Positions 46,101 through 58,451 of a DNA stretch of 64,000 nucleotides are shown one piece after another (the stretch's first letter is position 1; each line of letters starts with the position of its first letter). Location of the stretch: positions 533,872,083 through 533,936,082 of the forward strand of contig NC_058520.1 in NCBI RefSeq assembly GCF_904849725.1. The letters are read 5' to 3'. The DNA is from Hordeum vulgare subsp. vulgare. Lineage: Eukaryota > Streptophyta > Magnoliopsida > Poales > Poaceae. The notes under the pieces were generated by a model. The model ran no database searches and was not told the DNA's origin. It saw nothing but the letters and a program-made list of their open reading frames with translations. The position numbers and the translations under genes are program-made.

Positions 46101-46703
46101 GGGATCTGTGCACGGTTTCAATCCACACCAAAAGAAAATCATTATATGGTTGTTAAGCGAATTTTTCGATATTTGGCTCATACCCCAAACTTTGGTCTAT
46201 GGTATCCCAAAGGAGCGAACTTCAACCTAGTGGGCTATTCTGACTCAAATTGGGCAGGAGATTGTGTGGAGAGGAAGTCAACTTCTGGAGGATGCCAATT
46301 CCTTGGTCGCTCGGTGGTAAGTTGGTCTTCAAAGAAGCAGAATTGTGTCTCACTATCATCCACCGAAGCTGAGTATGTGGCAGCTGCAAGTTGTTGTGCA
46401 CAGTTGCCATGGATGAGGCAAACTTTAAAGGATTACGGTGTCACTTGTGACAAAGTGCCTCTTCTATGTGACAATCAAAGTGCTATCAAGATTTCCCTCA
46501 ACCCGATGCAACATAGAAAGACCAAGCATATTGATATTCGCCATCACTTCATTCGTGAACATATCAAGCTAGGTGATATTGAGGTTCACTTCATCCACAC
46601 TGAAGAGCAACTTGCAGATATTTTCACTAAGCCCCTAGATGAAGCAAGGTTCCGGGAGTTAAGGCATGAACTAAATATCATTGATTCAAGTAATGTGGAT
46701 TGA
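43163..46703 (+). pseudogene. Maximus-like pol: protease, integrase, RT, RNase H
   Basis: Read in the frame after gag. Protease has LLDSGATNHMTG (Asp at 43228). Integrase has LWHRRLAH, then DLFGP, RSDNGTEF and GVAERKN, so its three catalytic acids are present. Reverse transcriptase has [10 protein letters not shown] and YVDDIIFG. RNase H has GYSDSNWAGD, STEAEYVA and LLCDNQSA. It ends with a normal stop after SSNVD (46703). Breaks are TAG at 43612 and TAG at 45205 (each fits TGG to TAG), and a 1-base loss near 45557 in KQPPG. The integrase-RT linker is a Gln-rich stretch (about 44640-44920). Confidence 0.9.
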
Positions 46704-47347
46704 GACTAGGCACTTTGCACCTCACTATGCATTAGATCTTGCTCTAGGTGTAGGCATGGACATAGGGGGTGTTGTTCTCTCAATGAACTTTCCCTCCCCC
46801 CATTATGCATAAATCGATCAAGTCTTTCACTATGGCCATTACTAAATGGCACTTGTGCTTCAAAGACGAGCGTTGGTCATGAACCCAAGGATAATTCTTC
46901 GCGGTGTCATACCTTTGCCTCAAACATAGGTGGCCACGGCCACCGCCCCCACCTTTCTCGCATATGGAAGAAAGGATACAAAATGACTAGTCAGTATACC
47001 TTGATGGTGCTATCTTTTATTTACACTGACTAGTCGCTGCCCACGTCTTTTCCAAGCAATCATATGTCTCGTTGTGTCATTTTGGGCGGTACTACCGCCA
47101 GGACCCCAGCGGTACTACCGCTAGGTCAGCGGTACTACCGCTAGGACCTCGGCGGTACTACCGCTGGCCCGTACCCCTTGGGCTATGTAAAGGAGGGGGA
47201 CCCGTTTTTTTCTGCCCTCTTTCTTCTTCCTCGTGGCTCTTCCTTCCTCTACCCCGAACTCCCCCCATTTGGATCTCTATCTGTGGAGCCCCTTCTTTCC
47301 CTTGAGTTGGAGGGTTTGCTCCACTCCTCCTTCCTCCATCAAGTGCC
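46704..47347. other. Maximus-like spacer between pol and the extra ORF
   Basis: Non-coding. It contains four copies of GCGGTACTACCGC at about 47083-47167, the reverse complement of the LTR motif, then a pyrimidine-rich stretch leading to the ATG at 47348. The inverted motif array may mark a promoter or structure for the extra ORF. Confidence 0.6.
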
Positions 47348-47486
47348 ATGGACACCGGTAAAACTCCTCCCTTTATTCTCTTGATTGGTCTTTTCTTGTT
47401 CTAGGGTTAGGAGCTTGGTGATTTGGATCCATGGCTATGGTTTGTGCTTTGTTCTTGGATGGAGCGAAGGAGATATTCTAAGGGAG

Positions 47487-47491
47487 TTTAG
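47487..47491. repeat. Angela-2 target duplication, left
   Basis: TTTAG, repeated exactly at 56260-56264. Confidence 0.95.
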
Positions 47492-49252
47492 TGTTGGAAA
47501 TATGCCCTAGAGGCATTAATAAAATGGTTATTATCATATTTCCTTGTTCATGATAATCGTCTATTGTTCATGCTATAATTGTATTAACAGGAAACAGTAA
47601 TACATGTGTGAATAAATAGATCACAATGTGTCCCTAGCAAGCCTCTAGTTAGCTAGCTCGTTAGTCAATAGATGATCATGGTTTCCTGATCATGGGCATT
47701 AGATGTCATTGATGACGGGATCACATCATTGGAGAATGATGTGATGGACAAGACCCAATCCAAAGCATAACACTAGATCGTATTGCTCGTATGCTAAAGC
47801 TTTTCTAATGTCAAGTGTATTTTCCGTCGACCGTGAGATTGTGCAACTTCCGGATACCGTATGAGTGCTTTGGGTGTATCAAACATCACAAGTAACTGGG
47901 TGACTATAAAGGTGCACTACGGGTATCTCTGAAAGTGTTTGTTTGGTTGGTACGAATCGAGATCGGGATTTGTCACTCCGTGTGACGGAGAGGTATCTGT
48001 GGGCCCACTCGGTAGAACATCATCATGAGATTAATGTGACTAAGGAGTTAGTCACACGATGACGTGCTACGGAACGAGTAAAGAGACTTACCGGTAACGA
48101 GATTGAACAAGGTATAGGTATACCGACAATCGAATCTCGGGCTAGTTCTATACCGACAGACAAAGGGAATCGTATACGGGATTGATTGAATCCTTGACAT
48201 CGTGGTTCATCCGATGAGATCATCGTGGAGCAAGTGGGAGCCACCATGGGTATCCAGACCCCGCTGATGGTTATTGGCCGGAGAGGCGTCTCGGTCATGT
48301 CTGCTTGTCTCCCGAACCCGTAGGGTCTACACACTTAAGGTTCGATGACACTAGGGTTATAGGGAATTGTTATACGAGGTTACCGAAAGTTATTTGGAGT
48401 CCCGGATGAGATCCCGGACGTCACGAGGAGCTCCGGAATGGTCCGGAGGTAAAGATTGATAGATAGGATGGATGGTTTTGGACACCGGAAGTGTTTCGGG
48501 CGTCACCGGTAACGTACCGGGACCACCGGGACCACCGGAGGTGGCCCCGGGGGTCCACCGAAGGGGGGCAACGACCCCAAAAGGCTAGATGGGCCTAGTG
48601 CGGGAGGGAACCAGCCCCTAGGTGGGCTGGTGCGCCTCCCACACCCAGCCCAATGCGCAAGTGGTGGGGAGAGGGGGCAACCCTAGGCACAGGTGGGCCT
48701 TAGGCCCACCAGGTGGTGCGCCACCCCCTCCCACCCTAGCCGCCGCCCCCCTTTCCCATCTGGTGGCTGCCGCACCACCTAGGGGGGGAACCCTAGGGGT
48801 GGTTCACCCCCCCTCCCCCCTCGTCCTATAAATAGAGAGGGGTTTTGGCCCTTGGGAGATAGACTTCTCCCTCTCCCTCGGCGCAACCCTGCCCTTCTTC
48901 CTCCTCCTCTCTGTCGGTGCTTGCGAAGCCCTGCCGGGAGACCTCGTATCTCCATCGACACCACGCCATCATGCTTCTGGAGTTCTTCCCCAACCTCTCC
49001 CTCCTCCTTGCTGGATCAAGGTGCAGGAGACGTCACCGGGTTGCACGTGTGTTGAACGCAGAGGTGCCGTAGTTCGGCACTAGATCGGAATCGTTGCGAG
49101 TACGACTCCATCAACCGCATTCTAGCAACACGTCCGCTTAGCGATCTTCAAAGGTATGAAGATTCTCTTACCCCTCTCTCGTTGCTGGTCTCTCCATAGG
49201 AAGATCCGAATATGCGTACGAAAATTTTGAATTTATGATACGTCACCCAAAA
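47492..49252 (+). repeat. Angela-2 5' LTR
   Basis: It starts TGTTGGAAATATGCCC. The end reads ACCCAAAA instead of the ACCCAACA of the 3' LTR, so the terminal CA has become AA. TATA box TATAAATA at 48827-48834. Confidence 0.93.
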
Positions 49253-49253
49253 G

Positions 49254-49266
49254 TGGCATCCGAGCC
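49254..49266 (+). other. Angela-2 primer binding site
   Basis: TGGCATCCGAGCC, one base after the LTR, is an altered initiator tRNA complement. Confidence 0.7.
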
Positions 49267-50510
49267 AGGTTTTCTATGCGTAGATTCTATGCACGAGTAG
49301 AACACAAAAGTTGTGGGCGATGATTTGTCAATTTGCTTGCCGCTACTAGTATTATTCTTTTCCGGTGGTATTGTGGGATGAAGCGGCCCGGACCGACTTT
49401 ACACGTACGCTTACGTGAGACTGGTTCCACCGACAGACATGCACACCGTGCATAAAGGTGGCTAGCGGGTGTCTGTCTTTCCTACTCTAGTCGGATTGGA
49501 TTTGATGAAAAGGGTCCTTATGAAGGGTAAATAGCTTTGTCATATCATCGTTGTGGCTGTCACGTAGGTAAGAAGGCGTACTTGCTAGAAACCCAAATCA
49601 GCCACGTAAAACTTGCAACAACAATTAGAGGACGTCTAACTTGTTTTTGCAGGGTTTGGCATGTGATGTGATATGGCCAAAGTTGTGATGTTGCATGTAT
49701 GATGTATGAGATGATCATGTTATTGTAATAGGTTTCACAACTTGCATGTCGATGAGTATGACAACCGGCAGGAGCGATATGAGTTGTCTTAATTTATTGT
49801 ATGAGATGCAAAGCCATGTGCTTACTACTTTTACTTCATTGCTAACGGTTAGCTATAGTAGTAGTGATAGTAGTAGTTGGCGTGACGACTTCACGGAGAC
49901 ACGATGATGGAGATCATGGTGTCACGCCGGTGACGATGATGATCATGCGATGCCTGAAGATGGAGATCGAAAGGGCGAAGATGATAATGGCCATATCATG
50001 TCACTATATGATTGCATTGTGATGTTTATCATGTTTTTCATCTTATTGCTTAGAACAACGGTAGCATAATAAGATGATCCGTCTTAAAATTTCGAGAACG
50101 TATTCCCCTAAGTGTGCACCGTTGCGAAGGTTCGTTGTCTCGAAGCACCACGTGATGATCGGGTGTAATAGATTTTAACGTTCGCATACAACGGGTGTAA
50201 ACCAGAATTACACACGCGAAACACCTAGGTTGACTCGACGAGCTTAGCATGTACAGACATGACCTCGAATACAAGAGACTGAAAGGTCTAACATGAGTCG
50301 TATGGTTGAATACGATCATCATGAAGTTGCTCACCATGGTGACTAGTCCGTCTCACGTGATGATCGGACACGGGTTAGTCAACATGGATCATGTATCACT
50401 TAGATGACTAGAGGGATGTCGATATAAGTGGGAGTTCATACTTAATATGATTAGATGAACTTAATTGTCATGAACTTAGTCTAAAAGGTTTGTCTTTATA
50501 AATATTGTAG
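49267..50510. other. Angela-2 untranslated leader
   Basis: About 1.2 kb, colinear with the Angela-1 leader. It has no coding frame of note. Confidence 0.65.
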
Positions 50511-53500
50511 ATGGCCAACGTCAACCTCAATTTCAACGCATTCCTAGAGAAAAACAAGCTGAAAGATGATGGTAGCAACTATGCGGACTGGGTTCGCAAC
50601 TTGAAGCTCATCCTTGAAGCAGCTAAAAAGGCTTATGTCCTTGATGCGTCGCTAGGTGACCCTCCCGCTCCCACAGCAGCCCAGGACATTCTGAACGTCT
50701 GGCAAACGCGGAGTGATGACTACTCTCTGGTTAGGTGTGTCATGTTATACAGTTTAGAAACGGGGCTCCAAAGGCGTTTTGAGCAACACGGAGCATATGA
50801 GATGTTCCAAGAGCTGAAGCTAGTTTTTCAAGCTCATGCCCATGTCGAGAGATATGAAGTCTCCGACAAGTTCTTTAGCTGTAAGATGGAGGAGAACAGT
50901 TCTGTCAGTGCGCACATACTCAAAATGTCTGGGTTACACGGTCGTCTGACTTCACTTGGAGTCGAACTTCCAGATGATGCTATAATTGAAAGAATCCTCC
51001 AGTCTCTCCCACCAAGCTACAAAGGTTTTGTGCTTAACTACAACATGCAAGGGATGGAGAAGACCATTCCCGAGTTGTACTCGATGCTCAAGTCTGCAGA
51101 AGTAGAAATCAAGAAAGAGCATCAAGTGTTGATGGTCAACAAGACCACTAGTTTCAAGAAGGGCAAGGGTAAGAAGAACTTCAAGAAAGACGGCAAAGTT
51201 GTTGCCGCGCCCGGTAAGCCAGATGCCGGGAAGAAGAAAAAGAATGGACCCAAGCCTGAGACTGAGTGCTTCTATTGCAAGGGAAAGGGTCACTGGAAGT
51301 GGAACTGCCCCAAATACTTAGCGGACAAGAAGGCCGGCAACGTTAAAGGTATATGTGATATACATGTTATTGATGTGTACCTTACCAGCGCTCGTAGTAG
51401 CTCCTGGATATTTGATACATGTGTTGTCGCTCACATTTGCAACTCAAAGCAGGAACTGCGGAATAAGCGGAGACTGGCCAAGGACGAGGTGACGATGCAC
51501 GTCGGGAATGGTTCAAAGGTCGATGTGATCGCCGTCGGCACGCTACCTCTACATCTACCATCGGTATTAGTCTTAAACCTTAATAATTGTTATTTAGTAC
51601 CAGCTTTAAGCATGAACATTGTATCAGGGTCTTGCTTAATGCGAGATGGCTACTCATTTAAGTCAGAGAATAATGGTTGTTCTATTTATATGAGTGATAT
51701 GTTTTATGGTCATGCTCCGCTGGTGAATGGTTTATTCTTGATGAATCTCGATCATGATGTTACACATATTCATAGTGTGAGTACCCAAAAGATGTAAAGT
51801 TGATAATGATAGTCCCACATACTTGTGGCACTGCCGCCTTGGTCATATCGGCGTTAAGCACATGAAGAAGCTCCATACTGATGGACTATTAGAGTCTCTT
51901 GACTTTGAATCATTTGACACATGCGAACCGTGCCTCATGGGCAAGATGACTAAGACTCCATTCTCAGGAATAATGGAGAGAGCAACCGACTTATTGGAAA
52001 TAATACATACTGATGTGTGTGGTCCAATGAACGTTGAAGCTCGCGGTGGCTATCGTTATGTTCTCACTCTCACCGATGATTTGAGTAGGTATGGGTATAT
52101 CTACTTGATGAAGCACAAATCTGAGACATTTGAAAAGTTCAAGGAATTTCAGAGTGAGGTCGAGAATCAACGTGACAGAAAAATCAAGTGTCTATGATCT
52201 GATCATGGAGGAGAATATTTGAGTCACGAGTTTGGCACACACCTAAGGAAGTGTGGAATCGTTTCACAACTGACGCCGCCTGGCACACCGCAACGCAACG
52301 GAGTGTCTGAACATCGTAATCGCACTTTATTAGATATGGTACGATCTATGATGTCTCTTACCGACTTACCGCTATCATTTTGGGGATACGCATTAGAAAC
52401 TGCAGCATTCATTTTAAATAGGGCACCGTCTAAATCCGTTGAGACGACACCGTATGAACTATGGTTTGGCAAGAAACCTAAGTTGTCGTTTCTTAAAGTT
52501 TGGGGATGCGATGCTTATGTGAAGAAACTTCAACCAGAAAAGCTCGAACCCAAAGCGGAGAAATGCGTATTCATAGGATACCCTAAGGAAACTATTGGGG
52601 TATACCTTCTATCTTAGATCCGAAGGTAAAATCTTTGTTGCCAAGAACGGATCCTTTCTAGAGAAAGAGTTTCTCTCGAAAGAAGTAAGTGGGAGGAAGG
52701 TAGAACTTGATGAGGTAATTACACCCCCTCTCGAACAGGATAGTAGCGCAGCGCGGGAAGTTGTTCATGTGGCGCCTACACCAACTAAAGAGGAAATTAT
52801 TGATAATGATCATGAAGCTTCGGATCAAGTTACTACTGAACCGCGAAGTTCCACGAGGGCACGCTCCACACCAGAGTGGTACGACAACCCTATGATGGAA
52901 ATCATGTTGTTAGACAACGGTGAACCTTCGAACTATGAAGAAGCGATGGCGGGCCCGGATTCCAACAAATGGCTTGAAGCTATGAAATCCGAGATAGGAT
53001 CCATCTATGAGAACAAAGTATGGACTTTGGTGGACTTGCCCGATGACCGGCGAGCCATAGAAAATAAATGGATCTTCAAGAAGAAGACTGATGCAAACAG
53101 TAATGTAACTATTTATAAAGCTCGACTTGTCGCAAAGGGTTTTCGACAAATTCAAGGAGTTGACTACGAAGAGACTTTCTCTCCCGTAGCAAAGCTGAAA
53201 TCAGTCAGAATCATGTTAGCAATTGCTGCCTTTTATGATTATGAAATTTGGTAAATGGATGTCAAAACAGCGTTCCTTAACGGGAACCTTAAGGAAGAGT
53301 TGTATATGATGCAACCAGAAGGTTTTGTCGACCCTAAGGGTGCTAACAAAGTGTGCAAGCTCCAGCGCTCCATCTATGGGCTGGTGCAAGCATCTCGGAG
53401 TTGGAACATTCGCTTTAATGAGGTGATTAAAGCGTTTGAGTTCATACAGGTTTACGGAGAAGCCTGTTTGTACAAGAAAGTGAGTGGGAGCTCTATAGAT

Positions 53501-54496
53501 TTCCTCATACTGTATGTGGATGACATATTATTGATGGGGAATAATATAGAGATGTTGGAGAGCATAAAGGCCCATTTGAACAAGAGTTTTTCAATGAAGG
53601 ACCTTGGAGAAGCTGCATACATATTAGGCATCAAGATCTATAGAGATAGATCAAGACGCCTCATAGGTCTTTCGCAAAGTACATACCTTGACAAGATATT
53701 GAAGAAGTTCAATATGGAAAACTCAAAGAAAGGGTTCTTGCCAGTTTTGCAAGGTATGAGATTGAGTAAGACTCAGTCGCCGACCACGGCAGCAGATAGA
53801 GAGAAGATGAGTTCTGTCCCCTACGCTTCAGCCGTAGGCTCTCTAATGTATGCCATGCTGTGTACCAGACCTGATATAAACCTTGCCATAAGTTTGGTAG
53901 GGAGATACCAAAGTGATCCCAGTATGGAACACTGGAGAGCGGTCAAGAATATCCTTAAGTACTTGAAAAGGCCTAAGGAAATGTTTCTCGTTTATGGAGG
54001 TGACGAAGAGCTCTTCGTAAAGGGTTACGCCGACGCTAGCTTCGACACAGATCCGTATGACTCTAAGTCACAGACCGGATATGTATATGTTTTGAATGGT
54101 GGGGCAGTGAGCTGGTGCAGCAACAAGCAAGAAGTCGTGGCAGCATCTACATGTGAAGCGGAGTACATAGCTGCTTCAGAAGCGGCTCATGAAGGAATTG
54201 GGATGAAGGAGCTCATCACCGACCTTGGAGTGGTTCCAAGCGCGTCGGGTCCAATGACACTCTTCCGTGATAACACTGGGGCCATTGCCATAGCCAAGGA
54301 GCCCAGGTTTCACCGGAAGACGAAGCACATCAAACGCCGCTACAACTCCATCCAGGACCATGTCCAGAGTGGAGTAATAGATATTTGTAAAGTACACACG
54401 GATTTGAATATTGCAGACTCGTTGACTAAACCTCTTCCACGAGCAAAACATGATCAACACCATACTGCTATGGGTGTTCGATACATCACAATGTAA
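50511..54496 (+). pseudogene. Angela-2 gag-pol polyprotein, broken
   Basis: Colinear with the Angela-1 polyprotein. The first 428 codons are open (gag; knuckle CFYCKGKGHWKWNC; protease). The protease site reads FDTCVV where Angela-1 has FDTGSV, so the Gly next to the catalytic Asp is lost. Then come a 1-base gain near 51785, TGA at 52195 (in the SDHGGEY region), a 1-base gain near 52598, and TAA at 53252 (QMDV expected, Gln lost). The integrase Asp in HTDVCGP, Glu in GVSEHRN, the YVDD box of reverse transcriptase, and RNase H residues remain. It is non-functional, yet supplies the comparison that exposes the Asn in Angela-1. Confidence 0.93.
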
Positions 54497-54512
54497 CTAG
54501 ATTATTGACTCT

Positions 54513-54528
54513 AGTGCAAGTGGGAGAC
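54513..54528 (+). other. Angela-2 polypurine tract
   Basis: AGTGCAAGTGGGAGAC directly precedes the 3' LTR. Confidence 0.75.
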
Positions 54529-56259
54529 TGTTGGAAATATGCCTTAGAGGCAATAATAAAATGGTTATTATCATATTTCCTTGTTCATGATAATCGTCTA
54601 TTGTTCATGCTATAATTGTATTAACAGGAAACAGTAATACATGTGTGAATAAATAGATCACAATGTGTCCCTAGCAAGCCTCTAGTTAGCTAGCTCGTTA
54701 GTCAATAGATGATCATGGTTTCCTGATCATGGGCATTAGATGTCATTGATGACGGGATCACATCATTGGAGAATGATGTGATGGAGAAGACCCAATCCTA
54801 AGCATAGCACTAGATCGTATTGTTCGTATGCTAAAGCTTTTCTAATGTCAAGTGTCTTTTCCTTCGACCGTGAGATTGTGCAACTTCCGGATACCGTAGG
54901 AGTGCTTTGGGTGTATCAAACATCACAACGTAACTGGGTGACTATAAAGGTGCACTACGGGTATCTCTGAAAGTGTTTGTTGGGTTGGTACGAATCGAGA
55001 TCGGGATTTGTCACTCTGTGTGATGGAGAGGTATCTCTGGGCCCACTCAGTAGAACATCATCATGAGCTCAATGTGACTAAGGAGTTCGTCACACGATGA
55101 CGTGCTACGGAACGAGTAAAGAGACTTACCGGTAACGAGATTGAACAAGGTATAGGTATACCGACGATTGAATCTCGGGCAAGTTCTATACCGACAGACA
55201 AAGGGAATCGTATACGGGATTGATTGAATCCTTGACATCGTGGTTCATCCGATGAGATCATCGTGGAGCAAGTGGGAGCCACCATGGGTATCCAGACCCC
55301 GCTGATGGTTATTGGCCGGAGAGGCGTCTCGGTCATGTCTGCTTGTCTCCCGAACCCGTAGGGTCTACACACTTAAGGTTCGATGACACTAGGGTTATAG
55401 GGAATTGTTATACGAGGTTACCGAAAGTTATTTGGAGTCCCGGATGAGATCCCGGACGTCACGAGGAGCTCCGGAATGGTCCGGAGGTAAAGATTGATAG
55501 ATAGGATGGATGGTTTTGGACACCGGAAGTGTTTCGGGCGTCACCGGTAACGTACCAGGACCACCGGGACCACCGGAGGTGGCCCCGGGGGTCCACCGAA
55601 GGGGGGCAACGACCCCAAAAGGCTAGATGGGCCTAGTGCGGGAGGGAACCAGCCCTATGTGGGCTGGTGCGCCTCCCACACCCAGCCCGATGCGCAAGTG
55701 GTGGGGAGAGGGGGCAACCCTAGGCACAGGTGGGCCTTAGGCCCACCAAGTGGTGCGCCACCCCCTCCCTCCCTAGCCGCCGCCCCCCTTTCCCATCTGG
55801 TGGCTGCCGCACCACCTAGGGGGGGAACCCTAGGGGTGGCGCACCCCCCTCCCCCTCCTCCTATAAATAGAGAGGGGTTTTGGCCCTTGGGAGATAGACT
55901 TCTCCCTCTCCCTCGGCGCAGCCCTGCCCTTCTTCCTCCTCCTTTGTGCCGGTGCTTGGCGAAGCCCTGCCGGGAGACCTCGTCTCTCCATCGACACCAC
56001 GCCGTTGTGCTGCTGGAGTTCTTCCCCAACCTCTCCCTCCTCCTTGCTGGATCAAGGTGCGGGAGACGTCATCGGGCTGCACGTGTGTTGAACGCGGAGG
56101 CTGCGAGTACGACTCCATCAACCGCGTTCTAGCAACGCTTCCGCTTAGCGATATTCAAAGGTATGAAGATGCTCTTACCCCTCTCTCGTTGCTGGTCTCT
56201 CCATAGGAAGATCTGAATATGCGTAGGAAAATTTTGAATTTATGCTACGTCACCCAACA
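54529..56259 (+). repeat. Angela-2 3' LTR
   Basis: TGTTGGAAATATGCC..CACCCAACA, then TTTAG. TATA box at 55862-55869. Confidence 0.94.
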
Positions 56260-56525
56260 TTTAGGTCCTATGATTCATTGCTTTTATCTTGACATGCCCT
56301 AGGTTCTTCATGTTTTAGATCAAGTACTTTTTCTCTTATTTTGGATTAGATCCAAAACTTGAATCCTCTTGACTAGGCATGTCTCTATCTAGATGTTCTT
56401 GAGGTCCACATGTGATTAGGGCTATGGTGGTTCTTGTAGTGATTCTATGTAGTAGCCATGGCCCTCGTAAATCCAATCTAGCCGTTCTTATGGGTCTTTC
56501 TATTTTCAGATCTGAAAGTCAACCC

Positions 56526-56655
56526 CCGAGCGGTACTACCGCTAGCCTGGCGGTACTACCGCTAGGACCCCAGCGGTACTACCACCAGGGGTAGCGGTAC
56601 TACCGCTAGGACCCCAGCGGTACTACCGCCAGGGGTAGCGGTACTACCGCCAGGA
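56526..56655. repeat. GCGGTACTACCGC array in the Maximus-like inferred intron
   Basis: About six copies of the near-palindrome GCGGTACTACCGC (one changed to ACCACC) lie before the exon 2 acceptor of the extra ORF. It is the same orientation as 47083-47167 and opposite to the LTR arrays. Confidence 0.85.
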
Positions 56656-58438
56656 GTATATTTTTTGTTTTGTTTGGCAATGTGAGTTTATTCTTATGCT
56701 TCTCTTTGACCATTGCCTTGACTCCTCCTGTCGCTCTTTTTCGGTGTGTGTTTTGTGTGTCACAGGTGGTGCTCGCCGCTCGAATCCCCCACAGGACACC
56801 CAACCGAAGCAGTATCGCACTCCAGATGCTCCAGAGGGCTCCGCCACTTCCGGTCTGAATCCCAAAAAGAAGTCTTTCAAGAAGGCAGCTCAGAAGACCA
56901 AGGGGATCAACGTTCGCAATATGCCCCCTAAGGATTTTCTGTTGTTCCGCAACCGCGATCACTATCTAGAAGACAAGGCTCAGATCAAGAATATCGAGCA
57001 TGTTTGGTCACGGGATCACTGCATGATCTATCGCGACATCATCAAGCAATTCAAGAAGATGTTTGTTCCAGTGCAGTGGATTGACTTTGCTCACCTTCAG
57101 CGGAACCCGAATTACTTTGGTGAGGCTCTCTCTTTGATTGACAAGCTTGGCATTAAAGAGATCATCACCTTCAGGTGAGACTTTAATCCAGATGTTGTGG
57201 CCCAATTCTATGTCATTGTTCACTTTGCACCTGATGACGTGCGCACCATGACTTGGATGACCGGTACTCAGAAGATGACAGGTTCCTGGTCAGAATTCAT
57301 GAAGCTTCTCAAGGTCGACTTTCAGGGAGATGAAACTCCTCTTGGGTTGCGTTCTCATGCTCCGTCTTGATCTACTGCCACCCCCAAGGACAGGTTGCAA
57401 CAACTTTACGTGAAGAAAGGTGTGCTTCCCAAGCATCTGGATATCATGCATCGGATCTTCCGCAACACTCTCTTTCCTCGCATTGGCAACTTTGACGAGG
57501 TGCATGGTCATCTAGCTGAGATGCTTCTGCTCTGTGAGGAGGCTAGGACTAAGGAATCTGCCCCTCTTGATATTGCCCACGTGATGTTCAATGAGCTCTG
57601 GAACTGCATCATGAACCGCAAGGTTCCCATCTACGGGCCCTACTTGTTTGCCTATATTCGCCACAGGTGGCACGAAGTCTATCTGATAGATGAATTCCCT
57701 ATTCAGGCTGATTACTTTGTGCATGATCCTATCAAGCTCCGTATCAAAGACAAATGGGCCAACCCACCCACTTCGTCTCAGCACATGGACACTGACACAG
57801 AGACTGCTGCTGAAGGAGGTCCCGCTTCTCAGTCCCGCTCTTCTGCTATGCCATCTTGGGCAGTGAAACTGGAGGATAAAATGAAGACTCTCTTCTGTAT
57901 GCAGGCCAAGGGACAGTATCAGTCTCATGTGGCCCAGAAGGAGAACCGTCAGAGGCAAAAGCGTGTCTTGAGGACCCTTGATGTTGATATCTCCACTGGC
58001 TCAGAGGACGACATCACTCCAGAGTCTGATTGGATGCGGGCTCAAGGTTATCAGTGGACTGGGTCTGATGCAGAGGAGGAGGCGTCTTAGGAGGACAATG
58101 AGGAGGAGAAGGACGATTCGGATGCCACGGACGAGTCTAGGGGTGATGAGGATGCGGAGTGACCACCTGTGTCGTTAGGTGTGCCCCTTTTTGGTGTCTT
58201 GAGCCAAAGGGGGAGAGAGTCTAGGAGCTGGATTTGCGCTTTTCTTTAGCTTTGCTTATCTTTATCGTGTTTGCTTTGAACTTGGTTTGATCTTATCTGC
58301 TATCTTTGCTTTGTGTGATGTGAGACTTGGACTAGTGTGAGACTTTTTTCTATCATATGCTCTTTAATTATCTCTATCACTATCTTTATGTTCACATGCT
58401 ATTTACTGTGCAAATCTAGTATTGTCATCACTCCACCA

Positions 58439-58451
58439 AAAAGGGGGAGAT
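58439..58451 (+). other. Maximus-like polypurine tract
   Basis: AAAAGGGGGAGAT directly before the 3' LTR. A run of about twelve purines fits second-strand priming. Confidence 0.85.

Larger units (their letters stand above)
47492..56259 (+). mobile_element. Angela-2, BARE1/WIS/Angela-type copia retrotransposon
   Basis: An 8.8-kb element with LTRs 47492-49252 and 54529-56259 and the TTTAG duplication, inserted in the Maximus-like element in the same orientation. It is structurally complete, but its coding frame has two frameshifts and two stops. LTRs differ by roughly 2-3% by eye, plus a deletion of about 30 bases in the 3' LTR near 56100. The LTRs clearly differ from those of Angela-1 (TGTTGGAAATATG start, TATAAATA box), so the two are different subfamilies. 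Confidence 0.95.
47348..58090 (+). pseudogene. Maximus-like extra 3' ORF (env-position), split and broken
   Basis: Exon 1 is ATGGACACCG (47348-47357) followed by GTAAAA. A strong acceptor, TTTTGTGTGTCACAG, precedes exon 2 at 56766 and joins in phase as MDTGGARRSNPPQDTQ. Exon 2 reads a protein with NMPPKDFLLFRNRDHYLED, HVWSRDHCMIYRDIIKQF, LFPRIGNFDEVHGHLAE, and PIYGPYLFAYIRHRWHEVYL, ending in an acidic tail. TGA at 57176 and 57368 interrupt it. I see no signal peptide or membrane segment, so an envelope role is not supported. The position after pol matches the extra ORF of SIRE-lineage elements; its function is unknown. Angela-2 lies in the inferred intron. Confidence 0.6.

Noticed and set aside
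55655..56132. Open frames in the Angela-2 LTR
   Set aside because: The same frames occur in both LTRs at 48622-49055 and here, with differences that do not respect codons; LTR sequence is regulatory.
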